A DNA stretch of 64,000 bases from Citrobacter koseri (GCA_900446925.1 UAVY01000004.1:496001-560000), one strand, 5' to 3'. Shown: positions 20,801 to 33,959, counted from the first letter of the stretch. Numbers and translations: made by a program. Notes: generated by a model not told the origin, from the letters alone.

Positions 20801-23800
20801 CAGATCCAGCGGCTGGGTATCGGCAATGACGTCGCCGTAAATCAGATCGATGCCAATACCGGAAAGCGCATCCATGATCAGCGGCATTTGTACCGGGCCG
20901 GCAATGGTTCTGACGCCCAGCCGCTGCGCATGGCTCTGAATAATCGATACCAGCATTTCATCCATTAAATTACCGTGAAGGCTGGCGCAGAGTTCGCTAT
21001 CAAGCAACAGGTAGTCAGCCATGTGGGCGCTTAAGCAATCGAAAAGCGCCAGGTCACGGTTGACCTGGCTGAGAACAATGCGACAGCCCGCCTGACGCAG
21101 TATCTGTATCGCGGGTATGGCCTTATCGGACTCTTGCATCAGGACATTTGCCGGGATAACCAGATGCAATAAGCGCGGCGGAAGTGGGCTGCGCTCCAGC
21201 TGTTCGAGCAGCTCATCAATGAATGTTGCGCGACTGAGTCCGGCGGCGGAAAGCGGCAGGGCGATGCTCACCCCCTTACTGGCGACGGGTGGATGCGCGT
21301 GCTGGAAAAATGTCTGAAACACGCGACGATCGAGAGCGTGGCTGAGTTCGGGATCGGTTAGCCCTGCGCGGAATGCCTGCTCCTCCATGATTTCGCCGTC
21401 GCTGGCCCACAGCCGCAGCGAGATCAGCCAAAAACCGCACGTTTCAGGGATGCGCGGCGACGCGACCCCACGGGCGATCATCAATAGAGGGTTATCTTTG
21501 ATTATGCGCCATTGTTCATCCTGAGACGTGACTTCCCGCTCGCTGTGCGCCTGTTCCTGCTGCGCTTCGTACACGGTGACACGTCCCCGACCGTTGTTTT
21601 TAGAGGCATAGCAGGCGATATCCCGCCTGGGACATCACGTCTGCCGCAAGGCGATTGGCGTTATTTGATTAGCGTGATCCCGGCGCTGGCGCCAATGGGG
21701 TGTTCACGGTCTTCCCACCGTAAAGCGGTATTCATTAATCGCGTTGACGATCCGCGTAGAAATAAAGCGCGCGCTGTCGATATTGCAATCCGGCAGCAGG
21801 AGGCCAAATTCGTCCCCGCCCAGGCGGGCCAGCATTATCGCTGGAACGCAGCATACTGAGCATTAAGGCGGCCAGTTCGCGAAGCAGCGCATCGCCTGCG
21901 GCATGCCCGGCGCTGTCGTTAACGGCTTTAAAGCGGTCTAAATCAATAAAGACCAGCGCAATGATGCTGGCGCGTATCGCGTACCGTAAGCAGGATTTCT
22001 TTCAGATGGCCTTCAAAACTGACCCGGTTAGCCAGGTGGGTGAGGGCGTCATGAGAGGCGCTGTAGCTGAGCTGGCGCAGCATTTTCCGCGATTCCGTGA
22101 CGTCCTGAATGACCAGTACGGAGCCGATATTCCCGCCATCCAGCGTACTGAGCGGCGTAATGCTGTAATGAATGTCGTAGCGACCGCCGTTGCGACAGTG
22201 AAGCACCACATCCTGCTCAATGGCGGAACGCGACATATCCGCGCTATAGATATTTTCCATCAGCGGGCCGTTATCGCCAAAAGTGATGCGTAATACCGTC
22301 AGCAGCGGGACGCCGATCGCATGCTCCTGCTGCCAGCCGCTCATCTTTTCGGCGACAGGGTTCATAAAGGTTACGTTCATGTCGACGTCAATACAGACAA
22401 CCGCTTCCCCGATGGAGTCCAGCGTAATGTGCAGGCGCTCTTTTTCCTGATACAGCGCCTCGTTAAGCTGCTTGACTTCGGTCATGTCCATGTTGATGCC
22501 AAGCAGGCGTTCCACGTCGCCGTCTTTATCCAGCACCCGGTTCGCCAGGGCGCGGATATGCCGGATGCCATCTTTTACGCCAATCCTGAATTCGAGCTTA
22601 AAGGGGAGACGTGCCGCCAGAGACTCGCGGATGATCTTTTCCGTCGGCGCGCGGTCTTCCGGCAACAGGCAGTCGTGCCAGAGTTGCCAGGTGGGTTTGA
22701 TATGCGGCGGAACCTCATACAGCTCAAACATGCGCTTATCCCAACTGATCACGTCAGGCCGCAGTTCCCATTCCCAGATGCCGATACCGCCCGCTTCGTT
22801 CGCCAGCGTAATCCGTTCCATCAGGCGCTTGTTTACCCGTTCGGTATGTTTCAGGTCGTTGATATCTTCAATTTGCGCAATGAAATAGAGCGGGGTGTTG
22901 TCGCTATGGCGAACCAGTGAAACGGCCAGTAATGCCCAGACCACATCGCCGTCGCGGGTGTAATAGCGTTTCTCCATGGAATAGCTGTTGATATCGCCGC
23001 GCACCAGCATATTCAGCTGTTCAAGGTCGTTATGCAGATCCTCAGGCCAGGTGAGCTGTTGAAAGGTGAGGGCGCGCAGTTCATCCTGGCTGTAACCAAG
23101 AAACTGACACAATGCCTTGTTGGCCTGTAGCCATTGGCCTTCGGTGCCCACTAACGCCATGCCGATCGCGGAATATTCCATCGCGTTACGAAAGCGTAAT
23201 TCGCTTTCCGTGATATTTTTTTGTTCCGCCCGAAACGCGTACATCACCATTGTCATGATGTTGACGGGCAGCAGGATCATTAAAAGCGGCAGCCAGGGAA
23301 CATTCATCATGGCGTATGTTTTGGGCGTTGACAGCAGCGCCGGGTCGGATGCCAGCATCAGTGACGTCATCATGACGGTGGCGAGGAAGATCAGAAACGC
23401 TTCCATACGCGGCAGACGTATCGCGCTCCACATCAGCAGAACGATAATGCAGGTGAAAGGCCACGGGACGTACAGCATAGAGAGCCAGCTTAGCCCCAGC
23501 GTTATCGTCAGCGTAAGCAGCGTTTCAAGCAGTAAGCGGGGATCGCGATGGCGAAGCAGGTAGCGCGGTTTAAACAGCAAGCCTAATGGCACCAGCGCCA
23601 GCGCGCCGATAGACTCGGACAGAATCCAAATCAAAAATGTTTTTACTGGCGTCCCTTCGGGCATCAGCAGCCAGAGCAGCGCGCCTCCCAGTAACGGTGG
23701 AATCACCGCGCTGCCCGTCGCCAGACGGAGCCAGTCATTCAGATTTTGTAAGGGGTTATACCAGGGCAGTAGCTTACGTAACAGGATTGCGCCGACCACC

Positions 23801-24101
23801 GCTTCAATAATATTGATCGCCGTCCAGCCAAAATTCAGCGAACCGGCAGGAGAAAAAACGAGTGACGCGCTTATGCTGCCGAGGGAACAGACCAGTGCGA
23901 TCCCCGGCCACATCCGTCCTGCGTGCGATAAAAACCGACCATCATGATTGACGTCGGGAACCACAGCGGCGCCAGCGGCGTATCGAAACGCGACAGTTCC
24001 AGCGAGAAGAGTGTAAAGATAAAGGTGAGCAGACCTAAACTGACGAGACGCAGTAGAGGGTGAGGCAAGGTAACTAAAACATGTTGGGTTTGTTTACTCA
24101 T
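20768..24101 (-). CDS. dgcE: Diguanylate cyclase DgcE/YegE (several frameshifts as read)
   Basis: Large inner-membrane c-di-GMP synthase that, in E. coli, feeds curli/biofilm control. About 1105 residues expected: N-terminal MASE1 multi-helix sensor (LALVPLGLLFKPRYLLR), two or three PAS domains (FRNAMEYSAIGMALVGTEGQ; EAGGIGIWEWELRPDVISW; ITLDSIGEAVVCIDVDMNVT), a GGDEF domain with an intact GGDEF signature at 21806-21820, then a degenerate EAL-like domain (SYFAIN at the C-terminus) lacking an obvious EAL motif. Frames change near 23932 (missing G), near 21964 (extra T in CATCATTGCG) and at several points between 21600 and 21850. Start ATG at 24101 (MSKQTQHVLV). Confidence 0.92.
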
Positions 24102-24428
24102 TACCACGTTATCCGAATAGCCCTTGCCGTCGCGGAGGGCCCGGACGCGTCAGTTTTCATTCAGGATCATGCTAGTACAAACAATTTACGATTTATACGT
24201 CAGCGGCTCATAATTTGACATCTCCGGGGGATTAATTCCGGCATAAACGAATAAATCCGGCAGCTGCTTTAAAAATAAGCATTTTAATTTGCGACAAGGA
24301 GAGATGGACGGCAATTTAGCGTTCTGTTATCTCGACTGGTATCGTGCCGCTGAAATCCCTATAATTGCCGCGTTTGACGCTTCGGCGTCGCCCTCCCTAA
24401 CATCCAGGTTAATCAGGTCGCTAAATTT
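24102..24428. promoter_or_regulatory. Divergent yegE-udk intergenic region
   Basis: 327 bases between divergent genes. The clearest signal is TATAAT at 24360-24365, 64 bases before the udk ATG, a likely udk -10; no convincing -35 accompanies it. Short direct GGCGTCG/GCTTCGGCG repeats near 24376-24390 lie in the udk leader. No ORF or RNA gene recognised. Confidence 0.4.
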
Positions 24429-25071
<643 letters not shown>

Positions 25072-25162
25072 GCCCAGCGAATTGTGTACCGTTCAGTGAT
25101 AACCTGGTTCGCCCTTGACGCGTTGAACGTTAAGGGCCTGATGCACGAAAGGAGAAAGTGCC

Positions 25163-25744
25163 ATGCGTTTGTGTGACCGAGATATTGAAGCCTGGCTGGA
25201 TGAAGGCCGCTTGTCGATCAACCCGCGTCCTCCTGTTGAGCGTATTAATGGCGCGACGGTGGATGTGCGCCTTGGCAATAAATTTCGTACATTTCGTGGC
25301 CACACGGCTGCGTTTATTGATTTAAGCGGCCCGAAGGATGAGGTCAGCGCCGCGCTGGATCGCGTGATGAGCGATGAAATCGTGCTGGATGAAGGCGACG
25401 CGTTTTATCTTCATCCGGGCGAGCTGGCGCTGGCCGTGACCTTTGAGTCCGTCACGCTGCCGCCGGATCTCGTGGGGTGGCTGGATGGCCGTTCCTCGCT
25501 GGCGCGTCTTGGGCTGATGGTGCACGTTACCGCGCACCGTATCGATCCCGGCTGGTCCGGTTGCATCGTTCTGGAGTTCTACAACTCCGGGAAATTACCG
25601 CTGGCCCTGCGCCCGGGAATGCTGATTGGCGCCCTGAGCTTTGAGCCGCTCTCCGGCCCTGCCGCACGCCCTTATAACCGTCGCCAGGATGCGAAATACC
25701 GCGATCAGCAAGGCGCTGTTGCCAGCCGGATTGACAAAGACTGA
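25163..25744 (+). CDS. dcd: dCTP deaminase
   Basis: Deaminates dCTP to dUTP, the main source of dUMP for thymidylate synthesis. 193 residues, intact and full length. Contains [28 protein letters not shown] (substrate-binding Arg-Ser region) and the catalytic-glutamate stretch [19 protein letters not shown] lies 9 bases before the ATG. Follows udk by 91 bases. Confidence 0.97.
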   Translation: MRLCDRDIEAWLDEGRLSINPRPPVERINGATVDVRLGNKFRTFRGHTAAFIDLSGPKDEVSAALDRVMSDEIVLDEGDAFYLHPGELALAVTFESVTLPPDLVGWLDGRSSLARLGLMVHVTAHRIDPGWSGCIVLEFYNSGKLPLALRPGMLIGALSFEPLSGPAARPYNRRQDAKYRDQQGAVASRIDKD

Positions 25745-25765
25745 GTCTGCTCCACTGAGGATAGC

Positions 25766-27620
25766 ATGAGACGATTTCTGACGACGCTGATGATTCTCCT
25801 GGTCGTGATGGTGGCCGGTTTCTCGGCGTTGGTGATGTTGGTGAATCCGAATGATTTCCGCGCGTATATGGTGCAGCAGGTCGCTGCGCGTAGCGGATAT
25901 CAACTGCAACTGGATGGCCCTCTGCGCTGGCACGTATGGCCTCAACTCAGCATCCTCTCTGGACGGATGGCGTTGACGGCGGAAGGCGCCAGCGAACCCC
26001 TGGTTCGGGCCGACAATATGCGCCTGGACGTTGCGCTGTGGCCGCTTCTTAGTCATCAGTTGAAGGTTGAACAGGTGATGCTCAAAGGCGCGGTCATCCA
26101 GTTGACGCCGCAGACGGAAGCGGCGCGCCGGGAAGACGCGCCTGTTGCGCCAAAAGACAATACGCTGCGGATGTCCCGGAAGACCGTGGCTGGTCTTTTG
26201 ATATCAGCAGCTTACGCGTTGCTGACAGCGTGCTGGTGTTCCAGCATGAAGACGACGAGCAAATTACGGTTCGCGATATTCGCCTGCAAATGGAGCAGGA
26301 TGAACAGCATCGCGGGACGTTTGATTTTTCCGGGCGGGTGAACCGCGATCAGCGCGATCTCTCGCTCTCCTTCAACGGAACGGTCGATGCGTCTGACTAT
26401 CCGCACAACTTAACGGCCGGTATCGAGCAGCTCAACTGGCAGTTGCAGGGAGCCGATTTACCGAAACAGGGTATTCAGGGCCTGGGGCAATTACAGGCGC
26501 AGTGGCAGGAAGGGCAAAAAAGGCTCTCCTTCAGTCAGCTCAGTTTAACCGCCAACGACAGCACCCTGACCGGGCAGGCTCAGGTGACGCTGAGCGATGA
26601 GCCGGAATGGGCGATCGATCTGCAATTTGGCAAGCTGAATCTGGATAACCTTCTTCCGCGAAATGACGTGGCAAGCGCATCCAAAAACGTGGCGCAAACG
26701 GGGCAGCAGTCGACGCGGCCGCGGCCGGTTATCGCGTCCCGCGTTGATGAACCCGCTTATCAGGGGCTAAAAGGGTTTTCTGCGGCCCTCTTTCTGCGGG
26801 CGGATAACGCGCAGTGGCGTGGCATGGCGTTTACCGACGTGTCGGCGAAAAATGACGAATCAGGCCGGTTTGCTGAATATCGTCGAGTTGCAGGGGAAAC
26901 TCGACGGCGGTGAGATTTCTCTGCCCGGTACGCTGGACGCGAGAGCGGCAAATCCGCGCGCCGTGTTCCAGCCGCGCCTTGAGGATGTGGAAATCGGTAC
27001 GATTCTGAACGCGTTTGACTATCCCATCGCGCTGACCGGCAAAATGTCGCTGGCGGGCGATTTTTCCGGCGCGGATATTGACGCTCAGGCGTTTCGTCAT
27101 AGCTGGCAAGGGCAGGCGCATGTTGAAATGCGCGACACGCGTATGGAAGGGATGAACTTCCAGCAACTGGTGCAGCAGGCGGTAACGCGTAGCGGTGGCG
27201 ATGTGCAGCAATCGCAGCAGAATTTTGATAACGCGACCCGTCTGGATCGCTTTGTCACCGACCTGGCGCTGGATAACGGTAAGCTCACGCTGGGCAGCAT
27301 GGAAGGGCAGTCTGCAATACTGGCGGTTTCCGGTAATGGCGCGTTGAATCTTGTTGAGCAGACCTGCGACCACGCAGTTTAACGTGCGCGTGCTGGGCGG
27401 CTGGACAGGTGAAAGCAAGCTGATTGATTTCCTGAAAGAGACGCCGGTTCCGCTGCGCGTATACGGTAAGTGGCAGGCGCTGAATTACAATCTCCAGGTT
27501 GACCAGATTCTGCGTAAGCATTTGCAGGATGAAGCAAAACGTCGTCTGAGCGACTGGGCGGATCGTAATAAAGAGACCCGCAACGGTAAAGACGTGAAGA
27601 AGCTGCTGGATAAGCTGTAA
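25766..27620 (+). CDS. asmA: AsmA outer-membrane assembly protein (three frameshifts as read)
   Basis: Large periplasmic, inner-membrane-anchored protein of the AsmA-like (bridge-like lipid transfer) family, implicated in outer-membrane lipid homeostasis. About 617 residues: one N-terminal TM helix (FLTTLMILLVVMVAGFSALVM), the AsmA N-domain with LDGPLRWHVWPQLSI, and a C-terminal AsmA domain (GKMSLAGDFSGADIDAQAF). Frames change near 26165 (missing C), near 26850 (AAAAA for AAAA) and near 27370 (extra C in GACCACG). Starts 21 bases after the dcd stop, probably co-transcribed. Confidence 0.93.
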
Positions 27621-27658
27621 GCGAATCTGAATGCCGGCTGTGAAAACAGACAACATTT

Positions 27659-27780
27659 GTAGGCCGGGTAAGGCGTTTACGCCGCCATCCGGCAACACCC
27701 TACGCCTGATGGCGCTGCGCTTATCAGGCCTACAACGACACAACCGTAGGCCGGGTAAGGCGTCAGCCGCCACCCGGCAT
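27659..27780. repeat. BIME: three REP units between asmA and yegH
   Basis: Three REP units, 27660-27693 (GTAGGCCGGGTAAGGCG... CATCCGGC), 27702-27732 (inverted) and 27746-27779 (direct), form a bacterial interspersed mosaic element between two convergent genes. Such elements can stabilise 3' mRNA ends or bind gyrase/IHF. Confidence 0.85.
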
Positions 27781-27791
27781 GCCGTTCTGCC

Positions 27792-29392
27792 TTACACCTC
27801 GTAATCTAACTCGTCATCGCTACGTAACGGAATAATCTGCACTTTCTGTACGCGGTGACTCTCAACCTGCAAGGTTTTCAACAGGTAATCTCCCACCTGA
27901 ACCTCTTCTCCGGTTTTCGGCACGCGTTGCAGGTATTCCATCAACAACCCCGCGATGGTGTGGTACTCGCGTTTCTCATCCAGCGGCAGCGGAACGTACT
28001 GCACCAGATCTTCCAGCGGCATATGGCCGTTGGCGGTCCAGGAGCCGTCCGGGTTTTTCTGAATATCGTGACGGGCGTCTCGATCTCTTCCACTTCGTTC
28101 GGCAGATTACCGGCGATGGTTTCCATGACGTCGCTCAGAGGTTACGATCCCTTCAACGGAACCAAACTCATCCACGACAAAAAGCAAAATGCGTGCGGCG
28201 TTACGGAACTGCTCCAGCGCCGGAAAGTAGCGGCAGCGTTTCAGGAAACACCAGCGGTTGACGGATCAACGCCCGCAGATCGAGCGGATCGCCGCGCAGC
28301 GATTGCTGTAGCAGGTCGATGCACCATGCACCACGCCAAGCAACTCTTCCTGTTCGTCCTCTCCGGTCACTACCAGACGCGTATGCTGGTTTTTTTCCAG
28401 CAGGGCGCGAATTTCCTCTTCAGGCGCGTCGAGATCGATGTGCTCAATATCATGGCGCGAGGTCATGATACTGCTGACGGTGCGCTGGTTGAGGTTCAGC
28501 ACCCGCTCAATCATCTGCCGCTCTTGCGGGTTGAAAATCTGGCTGTCGTCATGATCCGCCAGCATAGCGGAGGTGTCAGCATCCAGCTCGGCATCCTCCT
28601 TTTTCCCGCTGAGCAAACGCATCACCGCTTCGGTGGTGCGCTGGCGCAACGTATGGTTGCGCGGATAAGAAGCGACCGACGGTTGAAGATCGCCCAGTTG
28701 GTTCAGCGCTTCAATCATCACCGAGAAGCCGATCGCGGCATACAGATAACCTTTCGGAATATGGAAGCCAAACCCTTCCGCCACCCAGGCTGAAGCCCGA
28801 TCATCAGCAGGAAGCTGAGCAGAGGATCACGATGGTTGGGTGGCTGTTCACCAAACCGGGTCAGGGATTTACTGGCCAGCAGCATCAGGCTGATGGCGAT
28901 AATCACCGCCGCCATCATCACCGCAAGGTGTTCGACCATCCCCACGGCGGTAATGACCGAGTCGAGGGAGAAGATGGCGTCCAGCACCACACAATTTGCG
29001 CCACCCACGCCCCAGAATTTCGCCCCTTTGCGTTGGGTGGGGTTATCGCTGTCTTTCCCCTCCAGCCGCTCGTTGAGCTCCATCGTGGCTTTAAAGAGCA
29101 GGAAGAAACCGCCAAACAGCATAATCAGATCCCGGGCGCTGAAGCTCAGGTCGCGTATGCTGAAGAGAGGCTTCGTCAGCGTGACCAGCCACGAGATAGA
29201 CGCCAGCCAACAGCAGGCGCATGATCATCGCTAACAGCAGCCCGGTAATGCGCGCACGATCGCGCTGCGCAGGCGGCAGTTTTTTCAGCGAGGATGGCAA
29301 TAAAGACCCAGGTTATCAATGCCGAGGACTAACTCGATGACGATAAGCGTGACGAGTCCGGCCCAGATTGATGGATCGGCAATCCATTCCAT
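27792..29392 (-). CDS. yegH: TerC-like membrane protein with CBS domains, YegH (many frameshifts as read)
   Basis: Inner-membrane protein of unknown role: a TerC-type seven-helix domain ([39 protein letters not shown]) followed by a CBS pair ([20 protein letters not shown]) and a CorC/HlyC transporter-associated C-terminal domain ([20 protein letters not shown]). About 527 residues expected from ATG 29392 ([13 protein letters not shown]) to the stop at 27792. The frame changes about nine times (for example near 29290, 29195, 29110, 29005, 28800, 28320, 28230, 28135, 28078). Every fragment matches the family, so this is a low-quality stretch. Confidence 0.87.
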
Positions 29393-29621
29393 AGTGAGAA
29401 TAATACCTTTCGTTATATGACAGTTGTCACAATTCGATCATGGATAAAGCTGGCGCAAAATGCAATGACATAACGTCATTTCTCTTTCTTTTATATCAGG
29501 CTTTTATGCTGAAAACGTGGCGGAAAAATAACCATAAAGTTTCCATATGGTACGGTTTTTTTAATGTGGACATATTTCGGAAATATCGCAGGTTGGGCGT
29601 TAAATATAGAATTTGTCAACA

Positions 29622-29635
29622 TCAATAAAATCCTA
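29622..29635 (+). promoter_or_regulatory. Candidate RcsAB box
   Basis: TCAATAAAATCCTA resembles the RcsAB consensus TAAGAATATTCCTA, with the right half TCCTA exact and the left half weak. It is about 450 bases upstream of wza, where the Rcs-controlled promoter is expected. Confidence 0.35.
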
Positions 29636-29868
29636 AAATTATAATTTCGCCACGCTTAATATTAATCTTAAAAAGGGTGGAAGTACAGGCTTGTTACCTT
29701 GCCTGCTATTACGTTAACTGCAACAATTCTTGCCAGCATTAATGGTGGGCAACAAAAATATCCTGTCGCCGTCAAGCAGGCCATTACTGAGTAACTTTCT
29801 TATTTCCTGTGATGTTTCTCTGTCGCGAAGAAGAGGAAATAAAGAGGATTATAAAAACCTAAATTAAT

Positions 29869-29907
29869 CAGTGTATTGGTAGCTAAAAAGCCAAGGGCGG
29901 TAGCGTG
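29869..29907 (+). promoter_or_regulatory. JUMPstart with ops element (wza leader)
   Basis: A 39-base JUMPstart beginning CAGTGTATTGGTAGCT and ending in the ops core GGCGGTAGCGTG (29896-29907). It recruits RfaH to the paused polymerase and allows read-through of long envelope operons. Confidence 0.93.
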
Positions 29908-30086
29908 TCTGATAACCTGGTGACAAGTCTGAATTATTCTGTCAATAGCCTACGGATGAATCCAAATTTTTTAGGACTGATGCCAGTTAAATTTCTTTTC
30001 AATTAACTGCAATGTAAATGTGTACAGGCGAAGTCGCTATTTAAATTGCACGGGGATAATTACTCTGCCAAAGTGATAAATAATCA

Positions 30087-31226
30087 ATGATGAAATCCAA
30101 AATGAAATTGATGCCATTATTGGTGTCGGTAACCTTGATAAGTGGTTGCACAGTACTTCCGGGCAGCAATATGTCTACGATGGGTAAAGACGTGATCAAA
30201 CAGCAAGACGCTGACTTTGATCTCGACCGTATGGTGAATGTCTATCCGTTGACGCCGCGTCTGGTGGAGCAATTACGACCACGTCCAAATGTGGCGCAGC
30301 CCAATATGTCACTGGACCAGGAGATCTCAAGCTACCAGTACCGCGTCGGCCCAGGCGATGTTTTGAATGTGACGGTCTGGGATCACCCGGAACTGACCAC
30401 GCCTGCCGGCAGTACCGTAGCTCCAGTGATACCGGCAACTGGGTTCAACCCGATGGCACCATGTTTTATCCCTTACATCGGCAAAGTGACTGTGGTGGGC
30501 AAAACGCTGGGTGAAATTCGCAGTGATATTACCGGGCGCTTAGCGAAGTACATTGCTGACCCGCAGGTGGACGTTAATATCGCCGCTTTCCGCTCGCAGA
30601 AGGCGTATGTCTCCGGGCAGGTGAATAAATCCGGCCAGCAGGCGATCACCAACGTGCCGCTCACCGTTCTTGATGCCATCAACGCCGCAGGCGGTCTGAC
30701 CGAAAACGCCGACTGGCGCAACGTCGTGCTGACGCACAATGGCCAGGAGCAGCGAATTTCTTTGCAGGCGCTGATGCAAAACGGCGATCTCAGCCAGAAC
30801 CGGTTGCTCTACCCTGGAGACATCCTGTTTGTACCGCGTAATGACGATCTGAAAGTCTTCGTAATGGGTGAAGTGAAGAAACAGAGCACCCTCAAAATGG
30901 ACTTCAGCGGTATGACGCTCACCGAAGCATTGGGTACGGCGGAAGGTATCGACCTGACCACCTCCAATGCCAGCGGCATCTTCGTGATTCGACCGCTGAA
31001 AGGCGAGGGCGGACGCAATGGCAAGATCGCCAATATTTATCAGCTTGATATGTCTGATGCCACCTCTCTGGTGATGGCGACGGAGTTCCGACTGCAACCT
31101 TACGATGTGGTGTACGTCACGACCGCACCGGTTGCGCGCTGGAACCGTCTGATCAATCAGTTGCTGCCGACCATCAGCGGTGTCCGTTATATGACGGATA
31201 CGGCCAGCGACATTCATAACTGGTAA
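30087..31226 (+). CDS. wza: Outer-membrane polysaccharide export lipoprotein Wza
   Basis: Octameric outer-membrane channel that exports colanic acid. 379 residues. Lipoprotein signal peptide with lipobox LISGC (Cys21), PES domain ([19 protein letters not shown]), two SLBB-type domains ([39 protein letters not shown]) and the C-terminal amphipathic helix ([17 protein letters not shown]). Although open throughout, residues about 112-130 are read out of frame between a missing base near 30422 and an extra C near 30471. Corrected, this stretch reads [19 protein letters not shown] as in homologues. wzb follows 5 bases later. Confidence 0.95.
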   Translation: MMKSKMKLMPLLVSVTLISGCTVLPGSNMSTMGKDVIKQQDADFDLDRMVNVYPLTPRLVEQLRPRPNVAQPNMSLDQEISSYQYRVGPGDVLNVTVWDHPELTTPAGSTVAPVIPATGFNPMAPCFIPYIGKVTVVGKTLGEIRSDITGRLAKYIADPQVDVNIAAFRSQKAYVSGQVNKSGQQAITNVPLTVLDAINAAGGLTENADWRNVVLTHNGQEQRISLQALMQNGDLSQNRLLYPGDILFVPRNDDLKVFVMGEVKKQSTLKMDFSGMTLTEALGTAEGIDLTTSNASGIFVIRPLKGEGGRNGKIANIYQLDMSDATSLVMATEFRLQPYDVVYVTTAPVARWNRLINQLLPTISGVRYMTDTASDIHNW

Positions 31227-31231
31227 ACGTC

Positions 31232-31675
31232 ATGTTTAACAAAATCTTAGTTGTTTGCGTGGGGAACATTTGCCGTTCCCCGACGGCAGAGCGCTTGCTG
31301 AAAAGTTATCACCCGTCGTTAACGGTGGAGTCCGCCGGGCTGGGCGCGCTGGTGGGAAGGGGCGCCGACCGGTCGGCGGTCAGCGTGGCGGCGGCGCATA
31401 ACCTCTCTCTTGAAGGTCATTGCGCCCGCCAGATCTCCGGGCGTATGTGCCGGGATTATGACCTGATTCTGGCGATGGAAAAACGCCATATCGCCAGACT
31501 GTGCGAGATGGCGCCAGAGATGCGCGGGAAAGTGATGTTGTTCGGCCACTGGGACAGCGAGCGTGAAATACCCGATCCGTATCGCAAAAGTCGCGAGGCG
31601 TTTGAAGCGGTGTACACATTACTTGAAAGGTCTGCTCGCCAATGGGCGCAGGCATTGAACGCAGAGCAGGTATAA
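31232..31675 (+). CDS. wzb: Low-molecular-weight protein tyrosine phosphatase Wzb
   Basis: Dephosphorylates the tyrosine kinase Wzc; the cycle is needed for colanic acid polymerisation and export. 147 residues, intact. P-loop VCVGNICRSPTAERL (Cys9, Arg15) and the general-acid aspartate in IPDPYRKS. Confidence 0.96.
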   Translation: MFNKILVVCVGNICRSPTAERLLKSYHPSLTVESAGLGALVGRGADRSAVSVAAAHNLSLEGHCARQISGRMCRDYDLILAMEKRHIARLCEMAPEMRGKVMLFGHWDSEREIPDPYRKSREAFEAVYTLLERSARQWAQALNAEQV

Positions 31676-31677
31676 CA

Positions 31678-33844
31678 ATGACAGAAAAAGTAAAACAGCT
31701 TGCCGCTCCGGTAACGGGCAGTGATGAAATCGATATCGGGTCGCCTGGTGGGAACCGTCATTGAAGCGCGCTGGTGGGTGCTTGGCATTACGGCGGTATT
31801 TGCGCTGTGCGCCGTGATTTACACGCTATTCGCCACGCCGATTTACAGCGCCGACGCGCTGGTGCAAATCGAGCAAAATACCGGTAACTCGCTGGTGCAG
31901 GATATTGGCTCTGCGCTGGCCAATAAACCGCCGGCATCAGAAGCGGAAATTCAGCTGATTCAGTCGCGTCTGGTTCTGGGGAAAACCGTTGACGATCTCG
32001 ACCTGGATATCTCCGTCACCAAAAACACCTTCCCGCTGTTTGGTGAGGGCTGGGAGCGCCTGATGGGGCGGCAGAATGAGACGGTGAAAGTGACAACGTT
32101 CACCCGTCCAAAAGAGATGGGCGAGCAGGTTTTCACGCTTAACGTGCTGAGTGACAAAACCTACGAACTGACCAGCGATGGCGGCTTTAGCGCTCGCGGT
32201 CAGGCCGGGCAACTGCTGAGTAAAGACGGCGTGACGATGATGGTGAGCGCTATCCATGCCCGCCCGGACAGTGAATTTACCGTCACTAAATTCTCCACGC
32301 TTGGGATGATCAACAATCTGCAAAACAACCTGACCGTGACGGAAAACGGCAAAGATACCGGCGTATTGAGCCTGGCCTTCACCGGTGAAGACAAGGATCA
32401 GATCCGCGATATTCTCAACAGCATCACCCGCAACTATCTCGAACAGAACGTTGAGCGGAAATCTGCGGAAGCGGCGAAAAGCCTGGCGTTCCTGGCGAAA
32501 CAGTTGCCGGAAGTGCGCAGTCGCCTGGACGTCGCGGAAAACAAACTCAACGCCTTCCGTCAGGATAAAGACTCCGTGGACTTACCGCTGGAGGCCAAGG
32601 CGGTGCTGGATTCGATGGTGAATATCGACGCCCAGCTTAACGAACTGACCTTCAAAGAGGCGGAAATCTCCAAGCTGTTTACTAAAGCGCATCCGGCTTA
32701 CCGTACGCTGCTGGAAAAACGTAAAGCGCTGGAAGATGAAAAAGCCAAACTGAACGGGCGGGTGACGGCCATGCCGAAAACGCAGCAGGAAATTGTGCGT
32801 CTGACGCGCGACGTCGAATCCGGCCAGCAGGTTTATATGCAACTGCTGAACAAGCAGCAGGAGCTGAAGATCACCGAGGCCAGCACCGTCGGGGATGTAC
32901 GTATTGTTGACCCGGCGATTGCCCAGCCGGGCGTGCTGAAGCCGAAAAAAGCGCTGATTATTCTTGGCAGCATTATTCTTGGCCTGATGCTCTCTATCGT
33001 CGGCGTGCTGCTGCGTTCGCTGTTTAACCGTGGGATTGAAAGTCCGCAGGTGCTCGAAGAACACGGCATCAGCGTCTATGCCAGCATTCCGCTGTCGGAG
33101 TGGCAGAAAGCGCGCGATAACGTCAAAACGATTAAGGGTGTTAAGCGCTACAAACAGAGCCAGTTGCTGGCGGTGGGGAATCCAACCGATCTGGCGATTG
33201 AGGCGGTGCGTAGCCTGCGTACCAGCCTGCATTTCGCCATGATGCAGGCGCAAAACAATGTGCTGATGTTGACTGGGGTCAGCCCGTCTATCGGCAAAAC
33301 CTTTGTCTGCGCCAACCTGGCGGCGGTCATCAGCCAGACCAACAAACGCGTGCTGCTGATCGACTGCGATATGCGTAAAGGCTATACCCACGAGCTGCTG
33401 GGCACCAACAACGTGAATGGTTTGTCCGACATTCTGGTGGGCAAAGGGGATATCGCCTCCTGCGCCAAAACCCACCCTCCATCCCGCATTTCGATCTGGT
33501 GCCGCGCGGACAGGTGCCGCCTAACCCGTCGGAACTGCTGATGAGCGAGCGCTTTGGCGAACTGATTGCCTGGGGCCAGCGCGCACTATGACCTGGTCTT
33601 AATCGATACGCCGCCGATTCTGGCGGTGACCGATGCGGCAATCGTCGGACGGCATGTCGGCACTACGCTGATGGTGGCGCGTTACGCCGTTAACACATTA
33701 AAAGAGGTGGAAACCAGCCTGAGCCGCTTTGAGCAGAACGGCATTCCGGTAAAAGGCGTAATCCTCAACTCCATCTTCCGACGGGCGACCGGTTATCAGG
33801 ATTACGGTTACTACGAGTACGAATACAAGTCGGATTCAAAATAA
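31678..33844 (+). CDS. wzc: Polysaccharide co-polymerase and tyrosine autokinase Wzc (frameshifted as read)
   Basis: Inner-membrane PCP-2a protein controlling colanic acid chain length and export with Wza. About 720 residues: TM1 (WWVLGITAVFALCAVIYTLF), a periplasmic coiled-coil region, TM2 (ALIILGSIILGLMLSIVGVL), then a cytoplasmic BY-kinase with Walker A GVSPSIGKTFVCANL, Walker A' VLLIDCDMRKG, Walker B LVLIDTPP and a C-terminal tyrosine cluster (YQDYGYYEYEYKSDSK). ATG 31678 is the true start (MTEKVKQLAAPVTG). Frames change near 31738 (GGG for GG), near 33467 (AAAA for AAA) and near 33572 (GGGG for GGG). Confidence 0.94.
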
Positions 33845-33849
33845 TAAGT

Positions 33850-33942
33850 CGCCTGATGACGCTGCGCTTATCAGGCCTACAGGGCCGACAAAATTGCTGG
33901 TAACTGTAGGCCGGATAAGGTGTTTACGCCGCCATCCGACAC
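33850..33942. repeat. REP pair between wzc and wcaA
   Basis: Two oppositely oriented REP units: 33850-33880 (GCCTGATGACGCTGCGCTTATCAGGCCTAC) and 33906-33941 (GTAGGCCGGATAAGG ... GCCATCCGAC). Confidence 0.8.
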
Positions 33943-33959
33943 TATCCCGGGGAATGAGA

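Larger units (their letters stand above)
29393..30086 (+). promoter_or_regulatory. Promoter and long untranslated leader of the colanic acid operon
   Basis: About 690 AT-rich bases between the divergent yegH and wza. Holds a candidate RcsAB box and a JUMPstart/ops element (both listed separately). An open frame of about 60 codons near 29440 has no Shine-Dalgarno or recognisable product and is ignored. Long leaders with ops elements are typical for RfaH-controlled polysaccharide operons. Confidence 0.7.

Noticed and set aside
29440..29628. Open frame of 62 codons in the wza leader
   Set aside because: No Shine-Dalgarno, no family resemblance, and it lies in the untranslated region expected for an RfaH-controlled operon. 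Left as non-coding.
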